Origin: Neopestalotiopsis rosae
Lineage: Eukaryota > Ascomycota > Sordariomycetes > Amphisphaeriales > Sporocadaceae
Assembly: GCA_023078685.1 (NCBI GenBank)
Contig: JALGAS010000001.1
Span: 5,890,001 to 5,954,000, forward strand
Length of the DNA stretch: 64,000 nt
Direction: 5' to 3'
The notes below the pieces were generated by a model. The model worked only from the letters and a program-made list of their open reading frames with translations. It searched no databases and was not told where the DNA came from. How positions within the stretch are numbered: position 1 is the stretch's first letter; each line of letters begins with the position of its first letter. A program made the translations under genes and the position numbers. Below, piece by piece: positions 24,524 to 36,268 of this stretch.

Positions 24524-26244
24524 TCATGAACAGAAGCTGTCAACAATGGAACCGCTGGCCGTCTGCGCCCACGTATCATTGGCGGCAAACTCCAACATGC
24601 TGTCAGTGCTCGAATCGTATTTGGGCCAGACGGTGCCCTGGCCATCGGTAGGATCTTGCTCTGGGTTGGAAGCAAAAGACAACCACAAATCTGTAACGGA
24701 GTCAACCATTGAACAGGGGCTACTAGATATAGTAAGACCACTTACCTTGCATTCCATAGCTGGTTTCCCATTCGAACTCGGTCGAGTTACCTCGGTACAG
24801 GTTGTGAGTTCCAAACAGGAGCGGCAGCTCAGCTAGGTGACGAGTCAGCATGAAGTAACAGATAGAGAAAAAAGAAAACCCAGTTTTGGAGTCTTACCAC
24901 TGTGCGTAGCACCAATCCACGGCAGTGGCGAGATGTTGGAAAAGTTGCCAGTGTAGTAGTAACGGTATGTATCATAACCAAACTTTTCTCGAGACCTTGT
25001 TTGGGGTCAGCGAAAGTAGACAAAATAGTTGTAGGGACTCAACTCACTCGATCTCTGCGCTGACTGGGCATACAATGGCTGACAGTCCAATATTGAATTG
25101 GGCCTCTGATTCGCCGCTGGCATTGAACGTGCCGAAGCCCGCACCTTCGTTGGCATTGTTACCCATGATCCAGGGCTATGTAGTTTAATTAGCTTGACAT
25201 TGTCTTTCCTCTGGTGATGCATGTTACACTTACAGCCTTGGTGACTAGACCCTTTGCCAAGCGATCAGTCGTATTGGAGAAGACTGTCACGTTATCCGCA
25301 ACGGGCGAGAATGAAATGATACTCGTGTGGTTGGAGTAGACGGTCTCGAGAGTCTGCGCGTCCACCTGCTGCATGCAATCGAGTTCCTCGTCGGCGTCCA
25401 GGTCCCCGCAACCCACGAGTCCGGCGAGCGTGCTAAAGGCGGTATAGTTGCCATAGGTCTTGCTCAAGATGGAGGGAGCGCCAGAGTCGGAAATGAGACC
25501 CTTGACAATGAGGTCATCAGGGTACGAGTAGCCATAGTACCCGACGGATGCCGAGCCCGCCGACTGGCCCCATAGAACCATTTGATCGGGGTTTCCTCCA
25601 AAGGCGGCGACGTTATCGCGCGCCCACTCGACGACCATTCTCTGGTCGAGGAGGCCGACATTTTGGTGCGCGCCCTCGGCGGCCGGGAAGCCAAACAGGT
25701 TGAGCCGGTAGCCCATGGTGATGACAATGTGTCCTTGGGTACGTTCGATCCATTGGTCTGGGATCTTGTACAGTGAGTTGGAGCCTCCGGTTGTGAAACC
25801 GCCTCCTGGGATATAGATGAACACGGGTAGTTTGGCGTCCACGGGGTGCAGCGGAGCGTAGACATTGAGGTATAAGCAATCTTCGGACTGGCCGCCGTTG
25901 ATGAGGAATTGCTGAATGTAAGTCGAGTAGACGGTCGGCGCCGTACTGATTTGTTGCATACAGGCCGGGGCATAGGCCGAGGCATTGAGCGAGCCGGCGT
26001 ACGACTTGGCTTGGGGTGGCTGGAAGCGAAGCTGTTGCAACGGCGGCTCCGCATAAGGCACGCCCAGAAACTGGCGCACATTGGGTGCGGTCGAGTTGAT
26101 GAAACCTGACAGCTGTCCGCTGGTGGTATTGACCTTTAGAGTATCGACATGGTGACATGGCGAAGCTCCGATCGACGTGGCCAATAGGCCTAGGGAGAGC
26201 GACAAGACGCTTCCAATTCTTTGCATCATGTTTGCAGCGCCCAT
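24524..26244 (-). CDS. Secreted type-B carboxylesterase/lipase
   Basis: This alpha/beta hydrolase cleaves carboxylic esters outside the cell. Five exons fit with consistent phase: 26244-25234, 25175-25047, 24995-24898, 24832-24747 and 24690-24524, about 496 residues. The signal peptide is MMQRIGSVLSLSLGLLATS (a start at ATG 26229 is also possible). Type-B hallmarks are present: SEDCLYLNVYAP, oxyanion-hole loop GGGFTTGG, the catalytic Ser in LWGQSAGSASVGYYGY, and a C-terminal region with a His in LFGTHNLYRG. Many NxT/S sites suggest glycosylation. It is convergent with the GDSL esterase gene, so the two secreted hydrolases form a small digestive pair. Confidence 0.88.
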
Positions 26245-26836
26245 TGTGGGTATACCAAGAACGTCGAGGCAGTCGGCTCAGAGCTTGGCAGAGAGCCCCA
26301 TTGCTTGGAATTGGCGCATCTTGACATCTTTTATGTCGATTCAGGAGAGATGGCAAATCGTATCTGGGTCACAGTCTCTAGCGCGCAATGACGGTGTTCA
26401 GGATGAATATTTATCAACATGGTGACAATATTGCGGAGAACCCGGTCGACTCATGCAGGCACTAGGGCAAAAGGGGCCGCAAAGGTTGGGGTATCTGGGG
26501 AACGTTTGGACGATCTGTGGGGTTTATGGTCGCAATCTTGGTCAACTGAAATTAGTGCAGGGGTTAAGTCGTGAACGTGGAGAAAGTTTATAAATCCGGG
26601 GCACTTGATGGGATGAATCTTGACCCGGGACGCTTGTGTGGTATTTCGGCTCGCAGCAACGGCCAGTCTTTACGGGTCGCGGACAAGCTTTGCTCTATAT
26701 CTTAGTTGTGTATCCGCTGCATACTAGGATCCAAACGTGGTTTATTTATTCCCCGCTGCTACCGAGGTATGGAATGCCGCCGGCAGAGAAGAAAATGACC
26801 CATGCCGTGGGCAGGCGGTTGATATTTCCACCCGCT
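26245..26836. other. Intergenic region upstream of the carboxylesterase
   Basis: No supported gene. The + strand open frame extending right from about 26636 is the antisense shadow of the thioesterase-like gene. Confidence 0.5.
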
Positions 26837-27872
26837 TCAGAGACTGCCCCTGGCATTCGTGTTACGCTCGATCCCGACAATCAAATTGACATGCTGGCTG
26901 AGTGCCACAAGGTCTCCCGACTCGTCCAAGATGAGAACTTCGAGATCAAGCCGACCATTCTTGATCTGTCTGGAATTGACGCGCATAAAGAGCCAGTCTA
27001 CCCCTCCATTTGGAAGCGCCTTTTTAATCTCCATGTTGAGGGTCACTGTAGGATACCAGTAGACATCGCTGATACTGGTACTGTGGGCTTCCAAGGCTTG
27101 CGGGTTCGTCTTTGCGGCATCTGATCCTGGCGATCGGTAGGCCTCGACGACATAGGGCCAACAGTCGACCACGTAGCCCAGAGATGTGTTGGTAAACTTC
27201 TGCCCTTCAGGCAGTCGGATCCAGTGGTCAATCAAACTTTTTCTGATCTGTCCCTGTCGAGGAACGTAGAACTCGCATGCCTGCATTGACGGGTTGAAGG
27301 AAGCCTCGGGGGGCAAGCTGCGTCGGCACCAGTTCTCATCTGCGCGGCGGGCAAGAGCTTGCAGATTTACAGTTTGAGGATTCGGGTCAAGCCGAAAGTC
27401 AGTAGGCAGGGACAATCCGCGCTCGGCCTCCAAGTTGCCATTGGTCACATAAGCAAGGATCTTCTTTCGCGACGAGGTCGATGATACCCAAGGGGCCTCT
27501 GAGAGCAAGTCTTGTTGGTATAGGGTGGCGTGAATAAGGGACAATCGACGACCATTCTTGACTTCATCAATTAGAATAACGGCTGAACCAATCTCGGTGC
27601 GGTCCATGAACTCGAAATGTGCGATTAGTGTCCGCTTGTTGTCTTGCGCTTAGATAGATTGACGCAGCTTCCAAAATACAGGCGGCCACATAACCTCCAT
27701 TTGGAACTGCAAAAGTGTAAGTTGTTGGAGTTGAGACCTTCCAATTTACAACGAATCAATCACCTTTACCGACAGCAAAAAACGAACTCAGGTCAACGCT
27801 GTACGCATTGCTACCAATAGCGGTAACCTTCATTGCCTCTGCCAGGGTTGGGCGACTTGGTGCCGATGCCAT
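26837..27872 (-). pseudogene. Thioesterase-like (double hot-dog) protein gene with an apparent frameshift
   Basis: Fungal members of this superfamily resemble acyl-CoA thioesterases. The first exon (27872-27764, MASAPSRPTLAEAM...) splices to 27706 through a good intron, giving VGK|VPNGGYVAACIL, a family-typical block. The next family block, LIAHFEFMDRTEIGSAVIL, lies in a different frame only about 40 bases further on, with no room for an intron. A single extra A at about 27650 (CTA-A-GCG) explains the break; removing it would restore continuity. The rest is clean to the stop at 26837 and includes LSLIHATLYQQ and CWPYVVEAY. The total would be about 335 residues. A sequencing or assembly error at this site is an alternative. 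Confidence 0.65.
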
Positions 27873-28290
27873 CAGTTGTAATATTGATCGATACCCAATG
27901 ATGATGATATGAAGTAGTGACTGAATTGATGGTCACTGATATTGGAGATTCATCCTTTGCTTAGGTCGCGGCGCACGTGCGCATCTATGATCAAGGACTT
28001 CCACTTGGGCGCATGGGGCTACTCGGACCGCGGTGCGATCTCCAAATGCTATGCCATTGGCTGGTTGACTCATCCACCGTGCATCATATTGAATACTAAT
28101 CACCATGGCGCCGAGGCAACATGCAACATACTGACGAAGTTTGCAGCTCTTGCCACATGGTGAATATGCAAAACCACGATTTCCGACAATGTCAGTACCA
28201 TATATAACGACTGCGCATAGAAACCGCTCCAGTTTGCTATCTGCATTCAAACAACTTCAATTCATTCAGAGCACTACGACGAAAAAGAAA
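27873..28290. other. Divergent promoter region
   Basis: It separates the minus-strand thioesterase-like gene and the + strand membrane protein gene. No other feature is seen. Confidence 0.5.
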
Positions 28291-28782
28291 ATGGCACCGC
28301 AATACCAAGTTATCATCACGGGAGAGTCTGACAAGGCGACTGCAGAGAAGCGCCGTCTAGTCTACCTCAGACCATTCCTGTTATTCTACCTCAACTCCCT
28401 TTTCGCTGAGCTTATCTTCCTGGTAGTCGGTGTCTTCATCATGACCGGGACGCGCGATCTCATGTACAAGATTCTCTGGACGCTCGTCTTTTGCCCTCTC
28501 GGCATGGGCGGGGCCATGGGCGGCCTCATCAACTGGTTCATTGTCGATCACCACTACGGAACCAAGGCAGTCCACTTTACGGCCATACTGTCGCTTCTGG
28601 TGCTCAGCAGCTGCAACTATCTCTGTTACAATCTCGACAAGCACTTTGGCTGGTTCGGTGCCGCGGAGCACCCCCTGTGGTTTCACTGGCGGTACCCAAT
28701 GATTTGGGCGGTCGGATATTTGAATGGAAAACTTCTGTTCACTGATGAGGGACAGAAACGTTTGGCGAGAATGGGTCTTTAG
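28291..28782 (+). CDS. Hypothetical four-helix membrane protein
   Basis: I do not recognise the family. A single exon encodes 163 residues starting MAPQYQVIITGESDKAT; the ATG has a strong fungal context (GAAAATGGC), and an upstream in-frame ATG at 28141 would add an implausible leader. Four hydrophobic segments are visible: around residues 30-52 (LLFYLNSLFAELIFLVVGVF), 65-90, 95-118 and 130-145. A Gly-rich stretch (GMGGAMGGLINWF) occupies the second. It may reside in an intracellular membrane. No neighbour reveals its job. Confidence 0.7.
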   Translation: MAPQYQVIITGESDKATAEKRRLVYLRPFLLFYLNSLFAELIFLVVGVFIMTGTRDLMYKILWTLVFCPLGMGGAMGGLINWFIVDHHYGTKAVHFTAILSLLVLSSCNYLCYNLDKHFGWFGAAEHPLWFHWRYPMIWAVGYLNGKLLFTDEGQKRLARMGL

Positions 28783-29357
28783 AAACGTTCGTTGTCGCAG
28801 CATTTTAGTGATGATTGAGATGAGCAAGTATTGAAGTCTTCAGGTTTCGGCAGGCAAGAATTGTGCCGACTTGATGTCGTACAGCGCGAAGTCAGAAGCT
28901 AGGCCACCATGTTTGAGATCTAGGTATTTGTTTCAATAAGATCTTATTAACGACACTGTCTTCTGTTATCCTCACTGTGATTTAAAGTTCTGTCTGTTTT
29001 TATTGTTTTGGTTTCGCCCAGACCCTTAACTACCATGTTGAGATATCATCCTTGACTTGGCTTAGATGATGCACCAGTCAGTAGAGACTGATGTTGGTCT
29101 TTAATATGGCCAACTAGAGACAGGTCTTTGAAGGTATTGAGGTCCTCGCAATGATTGTGTTATACTAGCGGGGACGAAGCGGACAATGACAGGCATGACA
29201 GCCGAGGGTGGTCAACCAACACCAGTTTACTAATCGGTAAAACAGGAAAAAAGTCTCATTTATAGTTGCGCAATTCCCAACATCGATGAAATGCTGCACT
29301 TCACGGGGCGACTCTTAACAAGTGTCAGCGAATAAATATTTTTGGACGATCTCAGCC
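28783..29357. other. Intergenic region
   Basis: No supported gene; promoter of the MBL-fold gene at its right end. Confidence 0.5.
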
Positions 29358-30236
29358 ATGACCACCGTCAACAAGCTGAGAGCTGATGTATACGTGTCAT
29401 CACGGCTACCCATCGCAATCAAACGCAATGGCGAGTCGAGCTACTTTTCGCCAATATCGTGCACCCTGATCCAGGGTCCGACAGAAGCCGTATTGATTGA
29501 TACTCCCATTTCCACCGGCCAGACGGAAGACTTGGTCGAGTGGATTAAGAAGAGGACCCCCAACAAGTCCCTCAAATACATCTACATAACTCATGGCCAT
29601 GGCGATCACTTCTTTGGCATCAGCACCGTGCGAAAGCATTGGCCCGCCGCCCGCGCCATCGCTACCCAAGGCACCGTCGCGCATATGAGACAACAGTTGG
29701 AACCCCAATGGTGGAATGATGCCTGGCTCAAGTTCTTCCCCGGGGACCAAATTGCCACAGCCGTCGAGCTGGCGACGCCGTGGCCGTCCGATGCATTCTA
29801 CATTGATGGTCAGGTGCTCAAGATCTTTGAGGTTGGCCATACCGATACGCACGACTCCACCTTTGTGCACGTTCCCGAGCTTGAATTGGTCGTGGCCGGG
29901 GATACGGTCTACGGTGACGTGCACCAGTATTTTGGGGAAGCCAATACACCCAGTAAGAGGCAGGAGTGGCTGCGTGCCATTGACAAGATTGAGTCGCTGC
30001 ACCCCAAGATTGTCATCGCAGGCCACAAGCGTCCTGGGTCGGTGGACGGGAGCTACTACTTGGAAGCTACAAAGGCGTACATCAAGGACTTTGAGAAAGT
30101 GTCCATGAAGGCTGAAACTGTCGAGGATATTATCAAGGACATGGTGCAATTGTATCCGGACAGACTAAACCATCATGCCATATTAGCTGGTGCAGCGGCT
30201 GCTATTGAGGCAAAGAAGAAAGTAGTGCTAGCCTGA
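29358..30236 (+). CDS. Metallo-beta-lactamase-fold hydrolase
   Basis: This is a single-exon, 292-residue zinc-dependent hydrolase. The metal-binding motif THGHGDHFFG (HxHxDH) lies near residue 78. A second His is in VGHTDTHDST, an Asp ligand in VVAGDTVYGDVHQY and a terminal His in VIAGHKRPG. I chose the ATG at 29358 over 29322 because family members start close to the first beta strand. The substrate is unknown; related fungal proteins include lactonase-like and polyketide-thioesterase-like enzymes. It lies among oxidoreductase genes, which would fit a metabolic accessory role, but that is inference. Confidence 0.82.
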   Translation: MTTVNKLRADVYVSSRLPIAIKRNGESSYFSPISCTLIQGPTEAVLIDTPISTGQTEDLVEWIKKRTPNKSLKYIYITHGHGDHFFGISTVRKHWPAARAIATQGTVAHMRQQLEPQWWNDAWLKFFPGDQIATAVELATPWPSDAFYIDGQVLKIFEVGHTDTHDSTFVHVPELELVVAGDTVYGDVHQYFGEANTPSKRQEWLRAIDKIESLHPKIVIAGHKRPGSVDGSYYLEATKAYIKDFEKVSMKAETVEDIIKDMVQLYPDRLNHHAILAGAAAAIEAKKKVVLA

Positions 30237-30854
30237 AGATGCCACAAAATTATCGAAGTTTGTATTTCATTCGACGTTCAAAGTTTCTAGTTTCTAGTTG
30301 GAGAAATACAGTCCTTACTTCCGAGTCCGATCATGCGACGTCTGCCACCTTGATCAATGCAAATCATGTGTGCTTAATAACACAGCATCACACAGTTGAA
30401 GACAAATCTGGATCAAAGATATGAAAACTCTTGCTGATCGAATGTTTACCTCAAGCCCCGCATGGAAGATGGCCTGATGAAGTATACCAGTAGCTATGAT
30501 TAGTATTCAGAACTCACCTCGGCGTTCAGGCTAGCGCTGTGCAGTATCCAGGGGTATTAAATGTATTATAATCATGCCGCTACCCCGCCTGATGCCGAGG
30601 AGCTCTGTCTATATGCTCCAATCAGCATTCAGCTTGATTGAAAGCAATGATAGTCCCTACGTGGAGCGCTCAATCACAGCCCATACCCTGTCACTGACCG
30701 TGTGACAAATTCCATACAGGCTAACAACCCGCCGAGGACCAGGAACGCCAAGTCTCGATGTACGCAAGCCTGATAATTTATCACGTCATACGAGTACAGA
30801 CACTTCACAGACATTTCGGATAACATTCTTGGAAGTCATTAGTGATGCACATCT
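30237..30854. other. Intergenic region
   Basis: Convergent 3' flanks of the MBL-fold gene and the minus-strand aldo-keto reductase. Nothing else is visible. Confidence 0.5.
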
Positions 30855-32139
30855 TCAGTGTCCGACCATGGCCTGTTGCGCCGGCTCGTACCGGTTACCA
30901 TGTGGCTTGGCCGAGTCAACCAATTTGCGTATCTCTTGCTGCTCTTCCCCCGACAAGTCAATGTCTCTCGAGGCCCAGTTCCCCTCAAGGCGCGACGCCT
31001 TGGTCGTGCCGGGAATCGCAAGCATGCCCTGAGAGGCGACCCACGCCAGAGCAATCTGTGCGATACTGCAACCTTTGCCTGCGGCAAGCTTTTTAAACTC
31101 TTCCACGATCGCACGGTTCTTGTAAAAGTTCTCGCCTTGAAACTTGGGGACTAGCAATTATTATTAGCTTCGATAGACTTGTAACAGGCATTTCATAGTC
31201 GAGCGGACGCTACTACATACCCTTTCGTCGGAAATCATCGGGAGCAAACTCATCAGGAGAATTGAATGGGAAATCATCAACAAGCCATCCGTGGCCTAAT
31301 GGACTGAAAGCCACAAAAGCGATCCCAAGCTCTTTTGCGGTTTCAATCAGACCGTCCTGTTCGTGAACTGTTTCGAAAGCTGAGTACTCGGCCTGGACGG
31401 CATCAATCTTCGCGACTGCAAGATTTGTCAGAGTCTGCAAAAACTTGTACAGGCTAAAGGATAGTAAGAAGCGGAAGGCGCCTACTTGAATGGGCTTTTC
31501 GAAGTGTCGCAGCAGAACACTCTGAAAGCCCAATGTATTTTGTTTTGCCGGCCTTGCGAATCTCGTCTAGTGCAGCAATGGATTCCTCCAGAGGCGTTTC
31601 TAAGTCTGGGATCAGCAAATAACTCACGAAGATATGCATGCGCATTGCCTGTTTGGATCAATTCTATGCAGGTAGTAAAGGTCAGGAGGGCTGCCCAGCC
31701 TCTGGATAGACCCTTCGATGTACTCCTTGATGTGCGCCGCAGAGTTGGTGACCTGACCGGTTCCAAAGACATCAAAACCGCACTTTGAAGCGACTATCCA
31801 ACTGTCAGAGTTTATTCATTGGAGTATATTGCATGTTGATGTACTGAAGAGCTTATCACGACAGTCGTGCTTCTTGACGAAATCGCCAATGAGCTTTTCG
31901 TTGGCACCAGCTCGATAAACAACCTAAAGCCGTGGATTTAGTACGGTATACTGATTATAGGTACAATGTTTCTTGCTCACTGCGGTGTCCCAAAATGTGG
32001 AACCAAGCTCCAATGCCTTGCTCAAGGTTGGCTCAGCTTTTTCCATAGTCATGTTATACCCATAACCGTGGCTGAAGCCCATGACACCAAAGCCAGGGCT
32101 GGGAACAGAAGTATCACTGAAAGTAAGTGTTTTGACCAT
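30855..32139 (-). CDS. Aldo-keto reductase (AKR13/YakC-like), multi-exon, one junction unresolved
   Basis: NADPH-dependent aldo-keto reductases reduce carbonyl substrates. Exons read from ATG 32139: 32139-31981 ([20 protein letters not shown]), 31923-31860 ([17 protein letters not shown]), 31793 to about 31649 ([10 protein letters not shown] and YYLHRIDPN), 31599-31486 ([18 protein letters not shown]), 31415-31221 ([12 protein letters not shown]) and 31150-30855. All junctions are in phase except the third to fourth exon. There no GT donor leaves the phase that the DPN|TPLEE join needs, and a GC donor at 31648 is off by one base. The catalytic Asp of WDTA and the His of YYLHR are present. The gene may carry a one-base lesion there or use an unusual site. 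Confidence 0.7.
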
Positions 32140-32878
32140 TTTGACGCATTTGCGAGCTGAAGATGCTATATTTCTTTGTATGGAGTGCGAGTACACAGGC
32201 CTTCCACTCAAATTGACACAGAAATTTATCGTTTCTTATGTACAAAGTAGCGCGATTTTAGTCCAGGACCTCTTCTACTCGGCCCATAGGCAAATTTTGT
32301 CATTTCAAGTCGCACAAGTGCAATTTGGAGGGCATTTGAAGTGTCGGATCCGCGGCACAATGAAGTCACTGTAGCAGGAAGAAACGAGGGTATCGCAAGC
32401 CCTCCCATTATCTCCACTGCAAATATGCTCTGATCGCTCCACCAAAGAAGCTATCATACGCTAATGCAAGCTGCTTACACCTGCATGCTTGGCAGCACTA
32501 ATGCAAGAACCTGACATGTTCGTGGGCCACCAGCGGGAGCAGAGACGCGAAGACCTCAAGCTGCCGGTCACTTACCACCCTTGGAACCCGGAGGAGTGTC
32601 TAGGTCTGAGGCTGGCATTGTTAGCCTCATGCACTTCACACGTGTATATTCTGATGTAGTCTTGGTACCTAGTCTTGGGTGCTGCTTGGGTGCCTGAGGC
32701 GGCCATCACACCGTAATCTTGATTACGTCAAGAATGTGGAGACCGGCATATTCGGTTATCTATTCCGTCGAGAGTGGTTCAACGTCTCGACGACGGTAAA
32801 TCAACAGCTTCCATCTTGTGGTCCAATCATCGCAAGCATCTACCCGGGCACCCATCATTTGAAGATCCTCCAGCGGCA
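32140..32878. other. Divergent intergenic region
   Basis: Promoters of the minus-strand aldo-keto reductase and the + strand bZIP gene. No other gene is supported. Confidence 0.5.
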
Positions 32879-33824
32879 ATGTCTAGTTCAAGAATCCCCT
32901 GCACCAGCGACGTCGATGACTGGTCAGGTATCTCCAGCAGTAACAAGAGGCGCAAGATTCAGAATCGCCTTAATCAAAGGGCATACCGTAAGCTCAGGCA
33001 ATTGTGAAGGTCTTCTCCAGCGCATTCTTTAACGATGACATGTTCCAGGTGCTCGCAATCGTCGCTTGGGGGCCAACAAGCAGGATGACGGCTCTAGAGC
33101 AAATACAGACATTCCATTGTTGCACAGGGAACTGATACAGTCTGGGTGTGGATCTAGCGGCTGCATATCAATGAGTGATCTGAAGAAGCTGATCAACTCT
33201 GTGACCGTTATGCAAGTATACTCGGAGGAAACTAAGTCCGCGCTGCAAGCATTCGAGGCGTTTGCACATCATCTCTCCCTACACGCATCACCGAGTCTCG
33301 AGTTCTTGCCGATTCTCACCCAGTTTCACTTCACCCGAGGTTTGATGGCCAATATCGAAGTGATGAGCCTGTCCCAGAATCAAATGCACGACGACGCTCT
33401 CTCCCCATTCAATACAGCGGGTCCTCTAGAGCAAGCCGTCGTCGTCGTCGGCGGTGGCGGCATCGGTCCGCGGTGGGACTTTTTGCCGCGTGCGCTACGA
33501 CCTACCGAATTACAAGTCGCCATACCGCACCACCCTTGGATCGATCTCCTCCCTTCGCCTCAGCTGAGGGACAATATTCTGCTAGCCCTCGAAAACGACC
33601 TTGACGAGGACGATCTTTGTCAGGCGTTTAGCGGTCGAACTAAGCCGGCCCCTCCCGGTGTCATTGTCTGGAAAGACCCTTGGGTCTCGGATGGGTGGGA
33701 AATTTCTGAAGCCCTGGCCCGGTCACATGGGTGGCTATTAAAGGACTGCTGGGAGCTGTTCGAGTCGACCAACAAGTGGCGGGCCCGTCGTGGAGAGCGT
33801 CCATTGTTTCCGCGCCGGCCATAA
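32879..33824 (+). CDS. bZIP transcription factor with DUF3425 domain
   Basis: Fungal bZIP-DUF3425 proteins are DNA-binding regulators frequently found in metabolic gene clusters. Exon 1 (32879-32987) ends at a GTAAGC donor and joins exon 2 at 33049, giving 294 residues. The junction builds the basic region RRKIQNRLNQRAYRARNRR, which confirms the splice. The leucine-zipper part is weak. The DUF3425 half reads LRPTELQVAIPHHPWIDLLP, DEDDLCQAFS, GVIVWKDPWVSDGWEISE and CWELFESTNKWR, all family hallmarks. It sits between an aldo-keto reductase and an FAD oxidoreductase and could control them; this is inference from position. Confidence 0.85.
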
Positions 33825-33940
33825 GATGGGAATCAGTATCTGGATTACTATCAAGGCTTTTGAAATCTGTAACCTCGCAGAAACCTCAGTTTGACGTGGG
33901 AAACAGTCATGGCACAAATTTGACGCTTCTAGTGACATAA

Positions 33941-35686
33941 TCAAGCTAATTTCATGAAACCTCTCCAAAGACCTTGTGATGTGAAAACTCCATCAGGGTC
34001 AACTGACGCCTGAATCGCCTTCAAGCGTTGCCGCTTTTCCTCTCCGTACCCAGAAAACACCTCGTCAGCTTGCCCGGCGTATGCATAGTTGATGTACATG
34101 TATGGGCCGTAGACTTGTAGTTCCTGTGCAGCCGCGGCGATGCGATCCACAACGGCCGTTGTCATCATTTCCACGGGGACGTCGCCATCACTTGTTGTCC
34201 AGTCCGTAGATATCAAAATCACTGCATTTTTCCATGGTCGTTAGCCAACAATACTGCGGTAAAAAGACGAAGAAACTAGGAAGATTATTGATCTTACGAA
34301 TAAGAGGCACGTCCTGGTCGATACCCAAAGCGTTTCCACCTCGAACCTTCATGTTACTGATGGCGTTTGGATGCAGCGTGTAGCAGACAAAATTGGCGGA
34401 TAGACCAGCGACGGTCTGTATCTTTTGGACTTCTTCTTCAAATATCGATATGGCTTGGCTCATCAACTCGCGCGACGGTTGGATGGACACAGTGCCGAAC
34501 CAGTGGCTGCGACGAAAAAATGTTAGCACGGCTGTTTCCTGCTATACATTCAGAGGATGGGAGACCAAACGAACCGTATTGTGCCCAAAGGCGGATTGGA
34601 CACCAAGTCGGACATGTACCCGGTCACTTCACTTCGCGTAAGGGTAGGGATTGTGTTAATGTCGGCAAACACGGACGCATTGGCTACCGGTTCGCTATAT
34701 CGCTGGACGCCGAGCATGGTGAAGCTATCGGCAGATCCGCTATACGAGTAGTACAGGTCATAGCCCATGGATAAATCGCCGAGGGCGGCAGGGCTCGTGA
34801 AAAGATCGTATACCTTGTCCAACACTTGCTCGGTCTGATTCTGCCCGTAGCTTGACCTACCGTTGTAGACTTGGCCCTGGGGGAAGGTCTTGTAGGTAAA
34901 GGCTGTCACTATGCCGAAATTATTGCCGCCTCCCCTAAGAGCCCAGTACAAGTCGGGGTTCTCGTTTTCGGACGCAACCGATATAGTCCCATTTGCAAGT
35001 ACAATCTGGAAAGTGTTAGACGCGATGGCTCCAGAGAGCAGAGTGCACAACGTACCTCGTATTCCAGCACATTATCCACTGCCCACCCGTGCCGTGGCGA
35101 GAAGGGAGAGGTGCCGCCGCCAAGAGTGAATCCACCCAAGCCGACAGATGCAACTCTTCCACCAACGAAAGAGATGTTGTATGTTTCAAGCGCCTCAAAA
35201 GCCTGACCCAAGTTCATACCCCCACCCAGTTGTGCACTGTTTCTGTCAGCTGCCACGGCAACATCGACTATGCGACCCAGATCGACCGTGACACCACCGA
35301 CAGACTTGGAGTCATTTGGGGTTCTCGAGTGACCTCCACCTTTGACGGCAAACTCGCAGCCGGTAGAGGTGAGGATAGCCAGTGCCTGGGAGACCTCGGA
35401 AGCATTGGCAGGCTGCAGACGACAAGCAGAGGTGGTTTCTTGCTGTTTGGCATCCCAAATCGTGAAATTGTCGGTGTTGGGATAATGAAGAGCAGTTGGG
35501 AAGATCTGAGCAAGATTTGAGCACTAATGAGAATGTTTGTAAGCATAAAGATGATATATAAACTTCAGACGCGAAGCCTAATCTCACAGCATCTTCACAT
35601 GAGCTATTGCTCCTCTGGGTGGCGACGGCAGCATTGCCAACGGGAGATTGTGCACCCAGTAAAAATATCAATTTCAGTAGTTTCAT
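33941..35686 (-). CDS. Secreted FAD-linked oxidoreductase, berberine-bridge enzyme type
   Basis: BBE-type flavoproteins oxidise sugars, alcohols or secondary-metabolite intermediates. Five exons fit in phase: 35686-35564, 35505-35056, 35005-34575, 34506-34298 and 34221-33941, 497 residues. A signal peptide (MKLLKLIFLLGAQSPVGNA) directs secretion; ATG 35695 is an alternative start. The FAD domain shows FAVKGGGHSRTPNDS, whose His is the covalent flavin site, and GGGTSPFSPRHGWAVDNV. The BBE C-terminal motif reads YMYINYAYAGQADEVFSGYG. Several NxT/S sites are present. It is convergent with the bZIP gene, with a 3' gap of about 115 bp. Confidence 0.88.
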
Positions 35687-36268
35687 TTTGTTCAATATGT
35701 TTGAAGCACATTTGAGTAGTGTGTTTGTTATATGAATATGAAAAAGTGTTTAAACACCAAGCTAATGAGCAAACGAACATACTTATACCTGCACATACGC
35801 AGGTAAGGCAATTGGCCAAAAGATCGACCATCCTGGCAGCGCCTGATTTTGAAACTCTTGTCGGCAATTGTTATAGGACCCTGTCCATAGGCACTATCGC
35901 CGTAGAGAATTGATCTCATTGTACGGTTGTCGTCGGGCTGGAAGGAAATGCGCTCGAGCGGGCTGCTGACAGTTGCATGGTGATATGCGATCTGCGTAGC
36001 ATTTCGGAGCTAGTTATCGGCCTATTCCCGGCGGGCCAAGGAGGTAAATCGGGCCTAGAAATATGCTTGCATGCTACCATCTGTATCAGGGTTGTACTAA
36101 GCCTCAGGCAGTCGAGCGGAAGGTTTATTGTGCAATTACGGCGAGCTTCAATTTTCAATACGTTCCATAATATCTAGCTGCAATGATACAACAGATTTGG
36201 GTGAGGACCGAAAGCACCAGAGCCACACTCATACGTATGTAGTTCCTAATCATTCAAATGTGTTTCCA
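35687..36268. other. Intergenic region
   Basis: No supported gene; short open frames on both strands lack any recognisable content. Confidence 0.5.

Noticed and set aside
26636..27124. + strand open frame of 162 codons
   Set aside because: It is antisense to the thioesterase-like gene, whose minus-strand frame has family motifs; the + frame has none.
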